NCBI GenBank assembly: GCA_009760855.2
Contig: WPIO01000112.1
Location: 62,001-126,000 of the forward strand
DNA: 64,000 bases
Source: Cristatella mucedo
Taxonomy: Eukaryota; Bryozoa; Phylactolaemata; Cristatellidae
Direction of reading: 5' to 3'
The notes beneath the pieces were generated by a model. It saw nothing but the letters and a program-made list of their open reading frames with translations, was not told the origin of the DNA and made no database searches. Positions 43,925 to 54,305 of the stretch are shown piece after piece. The position numbers were made by a program, and so were the translations under genes. The number at the start of each line of letters is the position of its first letter. Positions within the stretch are counted from its first letter, which is position 1.

Positions 43925-44095
43925 TCGCATGCTTCCCTAAGCATGACACTTGATTGCATTTCGTCGCCTGTCTAAATAGAATACCTTTTTTGACATAATT
44001 CTTTGGATCTTGCTTCATTTGCTATCAGTTGTAAAGCACAGGGATAGAGATTGTATTCTCTAATAGTGTTATATAAAAGACATTGTTACTATCGT
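43925..44095 (+). mobile_element. Degenerate LINE1-like 3' end
   Basis: TGCTTCCCTAAGCATGACAC and, further on, TTGTAAAGCACAGGGATAGA then TTGTATTCTCTAATAGTGTT give a weakened but ordered version of the LINE1 terminus. Confidence 0.5.
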
Positions 44096-44976
44096 TTACA
44101 TGAATGCTCAATCATCTAACGGTCAAGAATTTACTATTAGCAGCTCTTGCCAAAGACTTAGAGCTGAATACGAGCTGAAATGGCCCAAGAAATCCGCTGA
44201 GCATTATTTATTTCACGATGCAAAGCCTTCCCGTCAAGCAGAAGGTCGCGGAATTGTCACTCGTAATGACAGACAAAATTACGGCATTGTCCGGGGCCTG
44301 AAATCGTGCCGTCAAATCGCTACATTGATATTAATGTGGAGCAGTGCGGTTTCATGCAGACAGAGAGGTGAAGGCAGTGAAGACATACGGAGTTCTGACA
44401 GCAATCCACTGCCGGGCCGGCACTGCGCATACAGCTGAAAGCTTGCTGCTGTATCGTGCTGCTTCGTTTGGGCGAAGGCTCCGCTCATGCTTCAAGTGTA
44501 CGAGCATCCAATGAAAAGCGGGTTAGCCGCTAACGCCATCAGATGGAGGTTTGATTATGTTGTTCTGAATCCTAGAGTCGTTTAGAGAAAGCCACTTTTC
44601 TGTCAGCGAAGAATATGGTCGATTGCTTAAAGTAAGGCAATTCTGGTATTCCACTTGACTAGTAAAGATGGCTGTGAAGTTGTATAGAGCGACGTGAGCA
44701 AATTCTGGCTCTTTCTGAAACACTGGAGAAGTATTTATGTATTTTGGCTACCCAAATAAGCATGCTCACCCAAATGCATTCAGCCATGGGTGTCATGTTA
44801 TGGGGCGCTTCTACAGATATGATGTTGGAGTGCTTCACCTCATACAAGCCATCTGGCTCAAGACGTTTATTTACCCCTTACTCAGAACTTGAGATTCACG
44901 AGTGGGACAGTACTTCGTGGGATGAATTATATTTAGATCATATATTATATTTTAGATTATATATATATATGTATAA
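44096..44976. other. Unassigned stretch, including a 112-codon frame
   Basis: The plus-strand frame 44100-44438 has no motif that I recognise. It starts exactly where the preceding tail fragment ends, so it may be flanking single-copy sequence. A second plus-strand frame (44744-45112) runs into the SINE1 below and is not credible as a gene. Confidence 0.35.
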
Positions 44977-45128
44977 GAGCCGTGATGACACACTAGATAA
45001 GGTTATTGCTAACCACTACCGAGGTCTTGGGTTTGAATCCTGCGGAGGACGATCTTTTATAGCCGCTGCAAGTAGTGGTGATAGCCTTAAAGACTCTTCT
45101 GTCTCTACATAAAAGAGGCTGTTGAATC
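44977..45128 (+). mobile_element. SINE1 copy, moderately diverged
   Basis: The head is GAGCCGTGATGACACACTAG, the B box is decayed (GGGTTTGAATCCTG), the body contains CCGCTGCAAGTAGTGGTGAT, and the end is TCTACATAAAAGAGGCTG. Confidence 0.85.
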
Positions 45129-45249
45129 TGTTAGAATTTTCAAATATGGCAATCCAAAAGACACCACTGCCAAATTTAGACATTTCTAAATTTATCTGAA
45201 TCAGGTTACTCTTCCAAAGCCACGGCCACTAACCATATCTGCAATCTTC

Positions 45250-45253
<4 letters not shown>

Positions 45254-45318
<65 letters not shown>

Positions 45319-45462
45319 TCTCTCTCTTCCACTCTCGTTCCCTTACACATTCTCCTCCTTTTCTCCTCCCCATCTCTCACTCTCTGTATCTAGCCATCCA
45401 TTGACGGAATTATCTCTATATCTTTCTGTTTCACTTTTTCTCACGGTCTCTCTGTCTTTCAC

Positions 45463-45493
<31 letters not shown>

Positions 45494-45497
45494 TACA

Positions 45498-45544
<47 letters not shown>

Positions 45545-45545
45545 T
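45254..45545. repeat. Compound (TC)n - (CA)n - (TC)n microsatellite tract
   Basis: A (TC)n run at about 45254-45334, CT-rich sequence, a (CA)n run at about 45464-45493 and another (TC)n run at about 45500-45541 are present. Less regular CT-rich sequence continues to about 45590. ORFs across it are artefacts. Confidence 0.95.
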
Positions 45546-45784
45546 CTCTTCATCTCTCTCCCTCTCTCTTCTCTCTCTCTCTCGCTTTCTGCCCAAGACA
45601 TTTTCAGTCTCTATTATTTTGAGTTCATCAAAGCGCTGATGCCAGAAAAGCCGATAGACCAGACTTCTCCATTCATAGGTCAGCCGTAGTTTAAGCCGGG
45701 CACTGCTTGGATTTGCCCGTTGTGCTCATTTAAATAGCACTCATAACTGACCATTTAAAACAACGCAGCATGGGTGTGACAGGA

Positions 45785-46485
45785 TGATACGGTGGCTTGC
45801 AAAACATTTAACGAGCTCCTTGGTCCTTTCTCGGCTAAATTATTGTAATCCCCTTTTGGCTTGGCTTCCAAAAGAGCCAAGAGGCCACTGCATTTGGTGA
45901 TTAATATGGCTGCAAGGCAAGATAACAAATCCCAGAAGTTTGATGTGTCTCTTTTGCTGACGGAGCTTCGATGACTTCTCTTGATCAATGGATATAGGTT
46001 AAATTTCATACGCTGATCCATAAGGCCGGCCGCGGCTTGCCTCCACCATACCTAGCTAAACTGCTGAATCAGTTTCAGCCTCCTCGTTCCCTCATGTCTA
46101 TTTTGGAGAATAAATTAGCTCTTTCATTCCTCCGCTTAAAGACCGTTGACAACAAAAGCTTTTGCTCTGCAGGTCCTAGGCTGCGGAAATCAGTTCCACG
46201 ACTCTTACAGAAAGATATTTACTCTCCTGCTCCTGGATGTGGCCCATCTTTTTCAGCCATCCTGAGCTGCTTCTTCCACGCTATTCAGTCCCTCAATTTC
46301 CCTTCTGAGTCTGCTATGCTTCCCACTTTCTCTTTTTTGCATGAGTTGAAGTCTGTTGGCTACCGAATGCGTACCGAAAGCCGCTTAGGCTGTGAGTGCG
46401 CTATACAAAACTCTCCTGCGTAACAACCACAGTGTCGCTGTGGCTTTGCGGGAGTACAGACAGAGATACATTACATAACATCACA
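45785..46485 (+). mobile_element. LINE2 3' fragment with clean terminus
   Basis: The fragment starts in the post-core region (GGLQNI.RAPWSFLG-like). It runs through a partial open frame (46037-46423, with LAKLLNQFQPPRSLMSILEN and LRLKTVDNKSFCSAG) to the LINE2 terminus AAAGCCGCTTAGGCTGTGAG and GTACAGACAGAGATACATTA, with a TACAT tail. This is the clearest LINE2 3' end in the window. Confidence 0.85.
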
Positions 46486-47600
46486 TTAGCTCCAGGAGTT
46501 GCAGCCTAAGCCGATCCGAGGAATGCAGGCAGGGCGGAGAAACCGCCGCGGCAGTGTGCTGCATCAGCCAGATTGTCACTGATATTCATCGCTGAGGTTC
46601 CTCAACCATAATGTTAGAGCAGATTGTGAGATTGCCTATGGCCAATGCAGCATAAAAAGAAAGGCTGCGTAATCGACTGCCAGCTGTGCTCCCAGCGTTG
46701 GTGCCTTGGCATTGGAGCCGAGCTGCTCTCTATGCCGTTGAGAGAGGAGAGTTATTACAAGTCATGGCCGTCGTCGTAACCGCTGTAGAAGTTTTCTTAT
46801 TACCCAAATTTCACAGAGAAATAAGCTTCTCTGTATTGCGGATATGGACTTATTAAGTTAAGGGTAGTGGACGCATTTCAACGCTGCTGTTTTCTGTAAA
46901 TAAATAAGTATATTTATAATATACTTATTCTTATACTGTCTTCATACCTGCGTGCACCTGCGTACTATTCGTCGTGCATCGGCAGAGACAAGTACCCTTA
47001 CGAACACTTGATTTGAGGCCTTGTCCTGAAAGGACGTTGAAGACTCCCCTCCATCATTCCACTTGTAACAGCAGTACTAAGGAGTATACGACCAATTGTT
47101 CTCGCGAGCTGTGCCAAGGCTAGGGGAAAGAAATTATGCTGACTCGACGGCAGATTTTACTATTGTTTGAACAACTGGATACTTCAAGAATGCAATGTTT
47201 TAATAATACTCAGTGTTGTCTGTGGGTTACCTACCGCATATTTGGTTCTTCTTTCATTCTACTGAAGTGCTCACTGCGTCGTCTAAATTAGTAGATCAGG
47301 GGATCCTAGGCAGCAGACGTCTGAAATGAGTCCAAAAGTTAATTAGAAGTCGGAGCACTGCGATTGCTGCGACTGTCCTTTCAAATCGCTCAATACACAC
47401 TGTACACGCAACCAGTGAGTTGCTCACAATTAAGGAACGCCAAAAACTAACTGCGTACAAGTAAATTTATATTTTAATTTCAGTTTTAGTTCTAATCTCA
47501 TCAGGTAACCTGGCACAAAACAAAATCCTGAACCCTGTCAAAGTAAATACCGACAAAGGCCGCCGAATTTAAGCAAAGCGTCTGGCGGAGTTTCTAGTGA
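46486..47600. other. Unassigned stretch
   Basis: No repeat family, protein motif or RNA gene was recognised. Confidence 0.4.
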
Positions 47601-47617
47601 TATCCAATCTATATATT

Positions 47618-47668
<51 letters not shown>

Positions 47669-47752
47669 GCACCGATAATTACTTGTTTTCCCTACATATG
47701 TGTGTGTGCCTGTGTGTGTGTGTGTGTGAGCGCGTGTGGGTGTGTGTGTGTG

Positions 47753-47800
<48 letters not shown>

Positions 47801-47826
47801 TGTGTGTGTGTGTGCGCGCGCGCGCG
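47601..47826. repeat. (TA)n then (TG)n microsatellites
   Basis: A TA tract lies at about 47609-47668, and a (TG)n tract with CG interruptions at about 47698-47826 that ends in GCGCGCGCGCGCG, a potential left-handed-helix former. ORFs across it (IYIYIY, CVCVCV, HTHTHT) are artefacts. Confidence 0.95.
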
Positions 47827-47829
47827 AGA

Positions 47830-49379
47830 TACGATTGGCGCACCCTCTCCTCCGTGGACGTGGCGATTAATGCGTACGAGCCATTTCACCTCCCCTGACG
47901 TGGGCTGTTTTTCGCCGCGCTCTGGAACTCTGTTGCGCCATGAAGCCCAGAGGTCCTCTGATCATCTCAAACTCGTCTTAGAAGCAGCTACGCCGTCGCC
48001 ATTTTATTCCCAAAATCCAAAGGTGTCCCTCGTTCTGCCAGACGAAGATGGCGAGTGCTGCAGAATACGAGTTTCTTTGGAGATGGCCTTTGATATATCA
48101 CATAGGCTTTATTTTGTGGATAGCTGCCCTAAAAAATATAGCGTTTGGAAGTCAAAAACGCCTTTGACTTGATTCAGGAGCACCACCGTCAGAATCATGT
48201 CGAAGCAAACTGAAAAAATATATGTGCAAGAGCTCAAGGAAAGGAAACACGCTATGGTTGGCTATAATGACGATATAAAAGGTGTTAGCAATGATGTTCT
48301 TAAAAACGCAATGGAACTGGTGTGCAACTTCTTGGAAAAATCTCCTGAGAGCTCATTGCCACTCGTTGGTCTGAAAAGATTATGCAGGAGGTCCGGATTC
48401 GCGGCGCCAGTGCTCGCGTGAGTAGCAATGACGATCGACACGAGGCGCATCGATCAAAGCGCTGAAACTGGAGCTCAAACTTGTCTTAGAGTTGACAGCA
48501 AAGAAGCTGCGTTCTTTCTTAAAGAAGTACACGCCGATCCGGCTCAAGATCTGACGTATTATCCGGCCGTGCCGAATAATATCGCTGATAGTGAGGACGA
48601 AGATCTTGATGATATTGGTGCTCCGTAGGCGGCGGCATCCGATATAGCACAGACTCGTGGCAGAAAAAAAAGAGCAACAGCGCAGAAGGCTGCTCCATTC
48701 GTCTCGATACGCTACGTGGGGCTTCCGAAGAAGGCACTAGCGGTTGTTCCAAATCAGCCATCAATCTTGAGCCTATTTTTTCGAAAAAAAATAGGCTCAA
48801 TTTGCGTGATCGAGCTCGGGAATCCTTGCCCTGGATCTGGTCAGCCGCTGTGCACTTACACAATAAAAATCATCGTTTCCGAAATCGCTGCCTTTCTGTT
48901 GACGAATAGAGTTTAATGAGCCCGATCATTTTAGCTTCTTTGCGTACAATTTGGACCAATATTCAGGTAGTTATCGCAGTCCGTGCGCACTAGGATTACC
49001 ATGGTAAACCGGGTTACCCCCATCGGGCTCAATTGTACGGCCGTTTAATGTCAGCTGGTGGATGAGCCACTGAATTGGGGCCTTTGATTTGGGTGTCTTC
49101 TCTTTGATGTGTTTTTATGACATCGCCCTTTGATGTGCATTCATTGCTGGGTTCTTCAATCGGGATGATGCATATAAAGGCCGAGGCGAGCGTGCTGAGG
49201 CAGCGAGCATTAGCGTCCATGCCCGGTGTGGGTGCATTCGAAAGACAGCGTTGAGGTCTTCGTGGACGTTAATACTTGAGCCGGAGCGTTCCGTGCGATG
49301 TACTTCATTGTGCCGTCATTCTTTGGGCTCGTATCCATTTTAAATTTTTGGGAAAGTGATTCGAGGCCGCGGTGTCGAC
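47830..49379. other. Unassigned stretch with several short frames and one palindrome
   Basis: Open frames of 60-110 codons occur on both strands (for example 48197-48421, 48428-48628 and 48519-48863). None has a domain I recognise. The region reads less like random sequence than its neighbours: a run of open segments in changing plus-strand frames from about 47.9 to 49.2 kb suggests a decayed coding sequence of unknown kind. It could be an unrecognised mobile element. Confidence 0.35.
48767..48800. repeat. Perfect 15-bp palindrome with 4-base loop
   Basis: TTGAGCCTATTTTTT and its exact complement AAAAAATAGGCTCAA are separated by CGAA. It would form a strong hairpin. It lies within the unassigned decayed region and has no obvious gene to terminate. 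Confidence 0.85.
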
Positions 49380-49427
49380 TATCATTTCTAGGCTGAAGAT
49401 ACTCGCCTGTATTTGTCGCCTAAACCG

Positions 49428-50066
49428 CAGCTGGTGCAAAACTCTGCAGCTAGGCTTGTATGTCGTGAGCGTCGCAGTTGCCACATTACTCCACTTCTCG
49501 CCGACCTGCACTGGCTACCAGTCAAGCAACGGATTGACTTCAAGGTTTTGTCGCTCACTTTTAGGTCCCTTCATTCTATGGCTCCAGCCTATCTGTCAGA
49601 TATACTACCCCATCAGGCCAAGCATCGTACCACCCGCTTCTCGGAATCCAACAGTCTAGAAATACCTCATACAAACCTTAAATCCTTTGGAGACCGTGCA
49701 TTTAGTTCATATGCTCCCAAAGCCTGGAACTCCCTCCCGACCTGCGTCAGAACATCCCCTGACCTGACCACATTTAAAAGGAACCTAAAAACACACCTAT
49801 TTAGGACAGCATTTAGTGGGTCCCTGTGATTCGTCCTTGATGTGCTTATGCGTGCTGACACTGTGCATGCTGCCACTAACCACATTTGCATTCTGACCCT
49901 GTGCATGTCACCCCTAACCATATTATTCATCTCGTTTGTTTTTCAAGCATGATTTTACTTACCATTCAATTGCATTTCACTTTACAGCAAATGTAAAGCG
50001 CCTAGAGAGAGATTGAGTTCTCTGAGGGCGCTTTATCAAGTGAATTATTATTATTATTATTATTAA
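49428..50066 (+). mobile_element. LINE1 3' insertion within LINE2
   Basis: A 5'-truncated LINE1 starts at GCAGCTGGTGCAAAACTCTG and is open through the C-terminal domain (ORF 49413-49829: LVCRERRSCHITPLLADLHW, FSSYAPKAWNSLPTC, FLFRTAF-type end). It then has the 3' region, the hairpin GCGCCTAGAGAGAGATTGAG and (ATT)6. It is very similar to copy A's 3' end, so it is relatively young. Confidence 0.9.
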
Positions 50067-50107
50067 CCTGCTTCAGCATTTGATAAACTTAATGAATATA
50101 AAAAAGA

Positions 50108-50215
50108 AATATAATTCAATTGTTTAGCGCCCCCAGAGAACTCAATCTCTATCCAGTCACCTCACACATACCACGGGGCGGGGCTCGAGCCAACGACCTG
50201 AATGTTTGCCTTGCA
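50108..50215 (-). mobile_element. SINE2 copy, diverged
   Basis: The plus strand AGCGCCCCCAGAGAACTCAA then TCTCTATCCAGTCACCTCAC, followed by GGGGCTCGAGCCAACGACCT, is the reverse complement of the SINE2 tail and B box. The head is truncated. Confidence 0.75.
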
Positions 50216-50389
50216 GGCATTCGATTCTTGATGTTGCCCAATTTCCATTAACTTAATGGTGAAAAGCAGAATCTCTGCTCTTGGGACATCAAAGTTTATG
50301 TCTCGACTTGAAGACTTTGCTCTCCTAATAGGCGATGCTATTTTGCGACAGCGCTCGTAATATATGTATCGTCTTTGATATATATATAA

Positions 50390-50528
50390 ATAAATATAAT
50401 TCATTTCTATAGCACCCCAAGAGAACTTAATCTCTATTCAGGTGCTTCAAATATGCCTCGGGGCTCGAGCCCACGACCTCAGCCAGACCTTAGTCGGGGC
50501 GAGCACCTTAACCGCTGGACCAAACCAG
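50390..50528 (-). mobile_element. SINE2 copy, well preserved, within LINE2
   Basis: The plus strand runs from ATAGCACCCCAAGAGAACTT and AATCTCTATTCAGGTGCTTC through GGGCTCGAGCCCACGACCTC to CCTTAACCGCTGGACCAAAC, which is the reverse complement of a complete SINE2. A TAAATAAATATAAT-like tail lies on its left side. It splits two LINE2 segments. Confidence 0.9.
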
Positions 50529-50702
50529 CTGAAAGTTTCGTTAGGAAGATTGCCAGCACGGCTAGCCATCATGTCCAATCCTTACCAAGATTAGGGACAG
50601 TCTACCGCGTTGACTTGAAAAACATTTAACCAGCTATCAGGTTATTTCTTGGCTGGATTAGTGTGTTTCGATTTTGGCTGGGCTTCTGAAAAAAGCCATT
50701 AG

Positions 50703-51141
50703 GCGGGTTTGACGAACTACCGCAATCCACCATAATCCTCTCTAATTAGGCTAACATCGACCAGATATTAGCGTTGCCAAGCTCAAATTTTGGGCTTTTA
50801 TTGTAGTACATGTTTGATTTTATCTATCCATAAAATTTCATGTCGCTGTGCCCACGGGCACTTATGCAAATGAGCTTCGACCCCGGACGCCGGTACGGAA
50901 ATCCCCCGAAATCCACTCTAGTTCCCATCAAATCCACCACAAATCAGCTTAGCACATCTCCAAAAGGTTTGGAATATCAAACTACGCTACGAATACAATG
51001 TACCCAGAAAATTTCGCGCGATTCCGCTTACGCTTTCTCATGAAGTCCACTGAAATAACAGTGCAGTGACCCAGGTCGATACCGAAATCCACGCTGATTC
51101 ACCCCAATCCACTGCACTCGAGTGTGAAACGACAGAAATCC
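50703..51141. repeat. Left terminal inverted repeat of the foldback element
   Basis: About 439 bases pair with 53465-53905. Both arms carry the landmarks GCACTTATGCAAATGAGCTT, TTCCCATCAAATCCACCACA, ATATCAAACTACGCTACGAA and CCGCTTACGCTTTCTCA, in the same order from the outer end inward. By eye the arms agree at roughly nine positions in ten. Confidence 0.9.
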
Positions 51142-53464
51142 TTTCGAAAAGCTCCTTTTTTGATTGCATATAACAGCACACTCTGCGAAAATTGCACTTG
51201 AAAAATTTCACTTGCATTGGCACGGCCGTTCTCGTGCAATGCTCTGCAATCGATCAGTAGCCCGGACCAGCACCGAAATCCACTTCAACCCACTCAATCC
51301 GCCGCACAAAAATCGAAATACATTGCGCTGAGCTCCAGTTTTTATTGCATAATAAAGTGCACCGTGCTGTGTGCAAAACCACGTAAAACCAAAAGAAAAT
51401 ATGCATCCTCGCACAATGGCAATGGGCGGCAATCGCCTAAAATGATCTGGGAAACTACCTCAATCCACTCTATTCCACTGCAAATTATCCTAAAATCGCC
51501 GTCGAAAAGCTCTAATTGACGTTGCATATAGGAATAGACTCAGTTCAAAGTGCACCCACAAGATTTTGCTTCATTGTTCGCGCTCATACACGCATTCTCA
51601 TACAATGAATTGCAATCGGCTGCAATGGCCCGGTCCCATACCACAATCCACCTCAATATGCCAAAATCCGCTGCAGTCCGCCGCACAGCGACCAGAACGC
51701 TTCCACTAGAAGCTCTAATTATAATTATACGTTGCTCTACTCCTCGGTTATTGTGTACTCGCATAACTTCACTGTAATTGCTTCGATCATTCTGCAGCTA
51801 TGCACTGTAATCGACCGCAACTGCCCGGGCCATTACGTCAATCCACCGCACCCCGCCACAAAACGGCCAGAATACGTACACTTTAAGCTCTTATAGTTAT
51901 TGAACGCTGCTTTAATTTTCGGTCATTTTGTAATCGCACAATGTCAGTACAATTGCCTCGACCATTCGGCAGCAATGCACTGCAATGGCCAGAGCCAATA
52001 GTTCCATCTACAGCAATATGGTGCAAAATGCCCTGAAATCGGTTTCGCAATGCTCTAATTTTGAATACGTGTTACAAAGCACACTAGTTAAAGTCAACTA
52101 CATTATTTTAAGCAATTGCGCTCGTACATTCTCGGGCAATTCATGGCAATCTACGGCATCGGCTTGGCTCGAAGCAGCAATTCACTACAATCCATGGCAA
52201 GTCGACCACAAATTGGCTGCACGAAGTGCCAATTGTCATCGCATTTCACATTTCTGTGTGCTAAAAGTGAAATCGTAGGACTTTCAAGCTATTTTGTACT
52301 TTAATTGTCTACAATGCATGGCAATCGACAGCAATGGCAGTGATCAATACCGAAATCAGTGGCAAATTGACGAAGCTCCAGTTCTCATTCTATGTAACAT
52401 CTCACTTCGTGCACAAATACTTTCAACCCTTTCAACCACCTCTGACCGTTCAATCTTGGGCAATGCATGGCAATCAATGGCAATGGCCCGGGAAAATATG
52501 GCAATCCATTATGATCCATTACAAATCACTTGAAAGTGACCGGGCCAAGATCAAATCTATCTTACCTGTCACAGCCCACTGTATTGAAAGTGAAATCAAA
52601 TCCTTTCAATCAATCGCGAGCAATGAATGGCAATCGACAGCAATGTCCCGGGTCAATACCCCAATTCCCGGTAAATTGAAAAGAAATTGGTAGCACGGAA
52701 AACTCAATTGTCATTACATATAACATTCCGCTGCGTCAAGTAAAACCGTGGCATTTTCAAGATGCTACGCTCATTAACTGTCAGCAATGCACGGCAATCT
52801 ACAGTACTGGTAGGAGCCGATAACGAAATCCGTGGAAAATTGACAAGATTGGCTGCAATAAACTGCAACTCTCATTCCACGTAAAATTTACCCGTGCGCT
52901 CGCATAATGTGTACCCATTGTGAGTGTTCAATCAACGGCAACGCATGGCAATCGACGGCAATGAACCGGGGAATTACGTCAATCCATAACGGTCTGTTAC
53001 AAATGGACCGGCAGTTGCTGAAAGAAGAACAAACTTTTCTTGCGTCTACACTGCATTAAAAGTGCAGCCACATCTTTTTAAACAATCGACAAAGGCCCAA
53101 TCGAGGGCAATGCGTGGCAATTAATGGCAGTAGCTCGATCTCAACCACAATTTATTTCAACTTTGCTGGAAAATAGCTGTTTGAATTTGCAATTATCCTG
53201 TGTAGATAGCGATCACTGTGAGGGCATATACTGTCTTTTTGTGCGTTCAAACTTGAGCAATCCATGGCAATTGACGGTAATTGCCCGAGACAATACAGCA
53301 ATCTATGGTTGTCTGTTACAGTTACAAACAAAGCTGCTGGGAGAAGATCCAATTTTTCTTACGTAACAGTGTGTTTTATTAAAAGTACAACCGCATCCTT
53401 TCAATCGATCTCGAACGTACATGCGAATGCAATGCGCGGGCCTGGCAACGGCCTGGGAAAATAC
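51142..53464. repeat. Interior array of ~150-195-bp diverged tandem units
   Basis: The core motif, of the type GCAATGCATGGCAATCGACG then GCAATGGCCCGGGCAATACC and GAAATCCAC, recurs about 14 times. It is seen near 51070, 51255, 51430, 51620, 51815, 51980, 52150, 52335, 52480, 52640, 52805, 52960, 53125 and 53270. Between cores there is usually a segment such as CTCTAATT...TTGCATATAAC and a further GTGCACTCGC-like part. Units are 65-80% alike at best, so the array is old or evolves quickly. The short ORFs here (60-119 codons, starting MAVA..., MARAN...) all arise from the repeated ATGGCAATG. Confidence 0.85.
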
Positions 53465-53905
53465 GGATTTCTGTCGTTGCTCTGTGGAGTGCATTGAATT
53501 GGGGTGGATTCTTGTGGATTTCGGTATTGGCCTGGGCCACTGCAATATTATTTCAGTGGACTTCGTGAGAAAGCGTAAGCGGATTCTCGAAAAAATTTCT
53601 GGGTACATTTTATTCGTAGCGTAGTTTGATATTTCAAACCTTTTGGGGAGATGTGCGAAGCTGATTTGTGGTGGATTTGATGGGAACTAGAGTGGATTTC
53701 GGTATTGGCGTCCGGCTTCAAAGCTCATTTGCATAAGTGCCCGTGGGTGCAGTGATAGGAAATTTTCTGGATAGATAAAATCGAACGTTTACTAAAATAT
53801 CCGACCAAAATCTAAGCTCGGCAACGCTAATGTCTGGTCGATGTTAGCCTAATTAGAGTGGATTGCGGTGAATTGTGGGTATTTCGTCGAACCTCTCCCC
53901 CCCCT
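53465..53905. repeat. Right terminal inverted repeat of the foldback element
   Basis: This is the inverted partner of 50703-51141. It starts with GGATTTCTGTCG and ends with TTTCGTCGAACCTCTCC and a poly-C run. The poly-C at 53897-53904 makes the outer boundary uncertain by a few bases. Confidence 0.9.
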
Positions 53906-53912
53906 CCATTAG

Positions 53913-54305
53913 TCAAGTACCTGGCAGGACGTACCTTGATCTAAAAAAGCCCATAACCGTCATAACTAGTTGCCAATACTTTCAATATATCTTTCTGTGT
54001 GAGTTCAGAGTCAAAGCTGTCATAGTGGATGATGAAAATAAGGTTTACCATCCCTCTGCCAGCATTTATCATTGTAGCCTCCAGAGCCCAAACCAGAAGT
54101 TTAGGCAATGGCAATGACAACCAACGACGAGGAGACAGTTGACGACCAATTGGGTACCGCGAATTAGCAGCCCAGGCTGCAGAATAAACAGACAATTACC
54201 TTGAGAAAGGCATTTCCCAGTCTTCAATACAGACAGTCTCTCGACTCTGATCAAGACACTACACGGTGGCAGACACGTGATCAACCCTGTGCGAATGCTA
54301 GCAGC
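53913..54305. other. Unidentified segment between foldback element and LINE2 remainder
   Basis: About 390 bases are absent from uninterrupted LINE2 copies, so this is another insertion or displaced flanking DNA. It starts with a weak inverted repeat (TCAAGTACC ... GTACCTTGA at 53913-53940). No ORF family was recognised in the short frames that cross it. Confidence 0.5.

Larger units (their letters stand above)
50703..53905. mobile_element. Foldback-type element with ~440-bp inverted repeats and tandem-repeat interior
   Basis: The left arm 50703-51141 and right arm 53465-53905 are near-identical reverse complements. Long identical stretches include CTAATTAGGCTAACATCGAC (left, 50741-50760) and AACTAGAGTGGATTTCGGTA (right). 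The outer ends are G-rich and similar (left GGTTTGACGAAC, right complement GGTTCGACGAAA). CCATTAG occurs on both flanks (50696-50702 and 53906-53912), a possible target duplication. The 2.3-kb interior consists of diverged repeats of about 150-195 bases with no transposase-like ORF. The element lies inside a LINE2 copy. Very long arms with repeated interiors resemble Foldback or MULE-like non-autonomous DNA transposons, but the superfamily cannot be assigned. Confidence 0.85.

Noticed and set aside
44744-45112. 122-codon ORF as a gene
   Set aside because: Its second half is (TA)n followed by SINE1.
47597-48172. 191-codon ORF beginning in IYIYIY/CVCVCV sequence
   Set aside because: Its first third is translated TA and TG microsatellite. 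The remainder has no recognised domain.
48767-48800. Transcription terminator hairpin
   Set aside because: The A/T-rich inner stem and eukaryotic context do not fit a bacterial-type terminator. There is no supported gene upstream.
52334-52693. 119-codon ORF as a gene within the foldback element
   Set aside because: Its start and several methionines come from the repeated ATGGCAATG core. It has no motif and lies wholly in the tandem array.
51142-53464. CRISPR-like array of repeats
   Set aside because: The units are about 150-195 bases, diverged and without constant short repeats or unique spacers. The context is eukaryotic.
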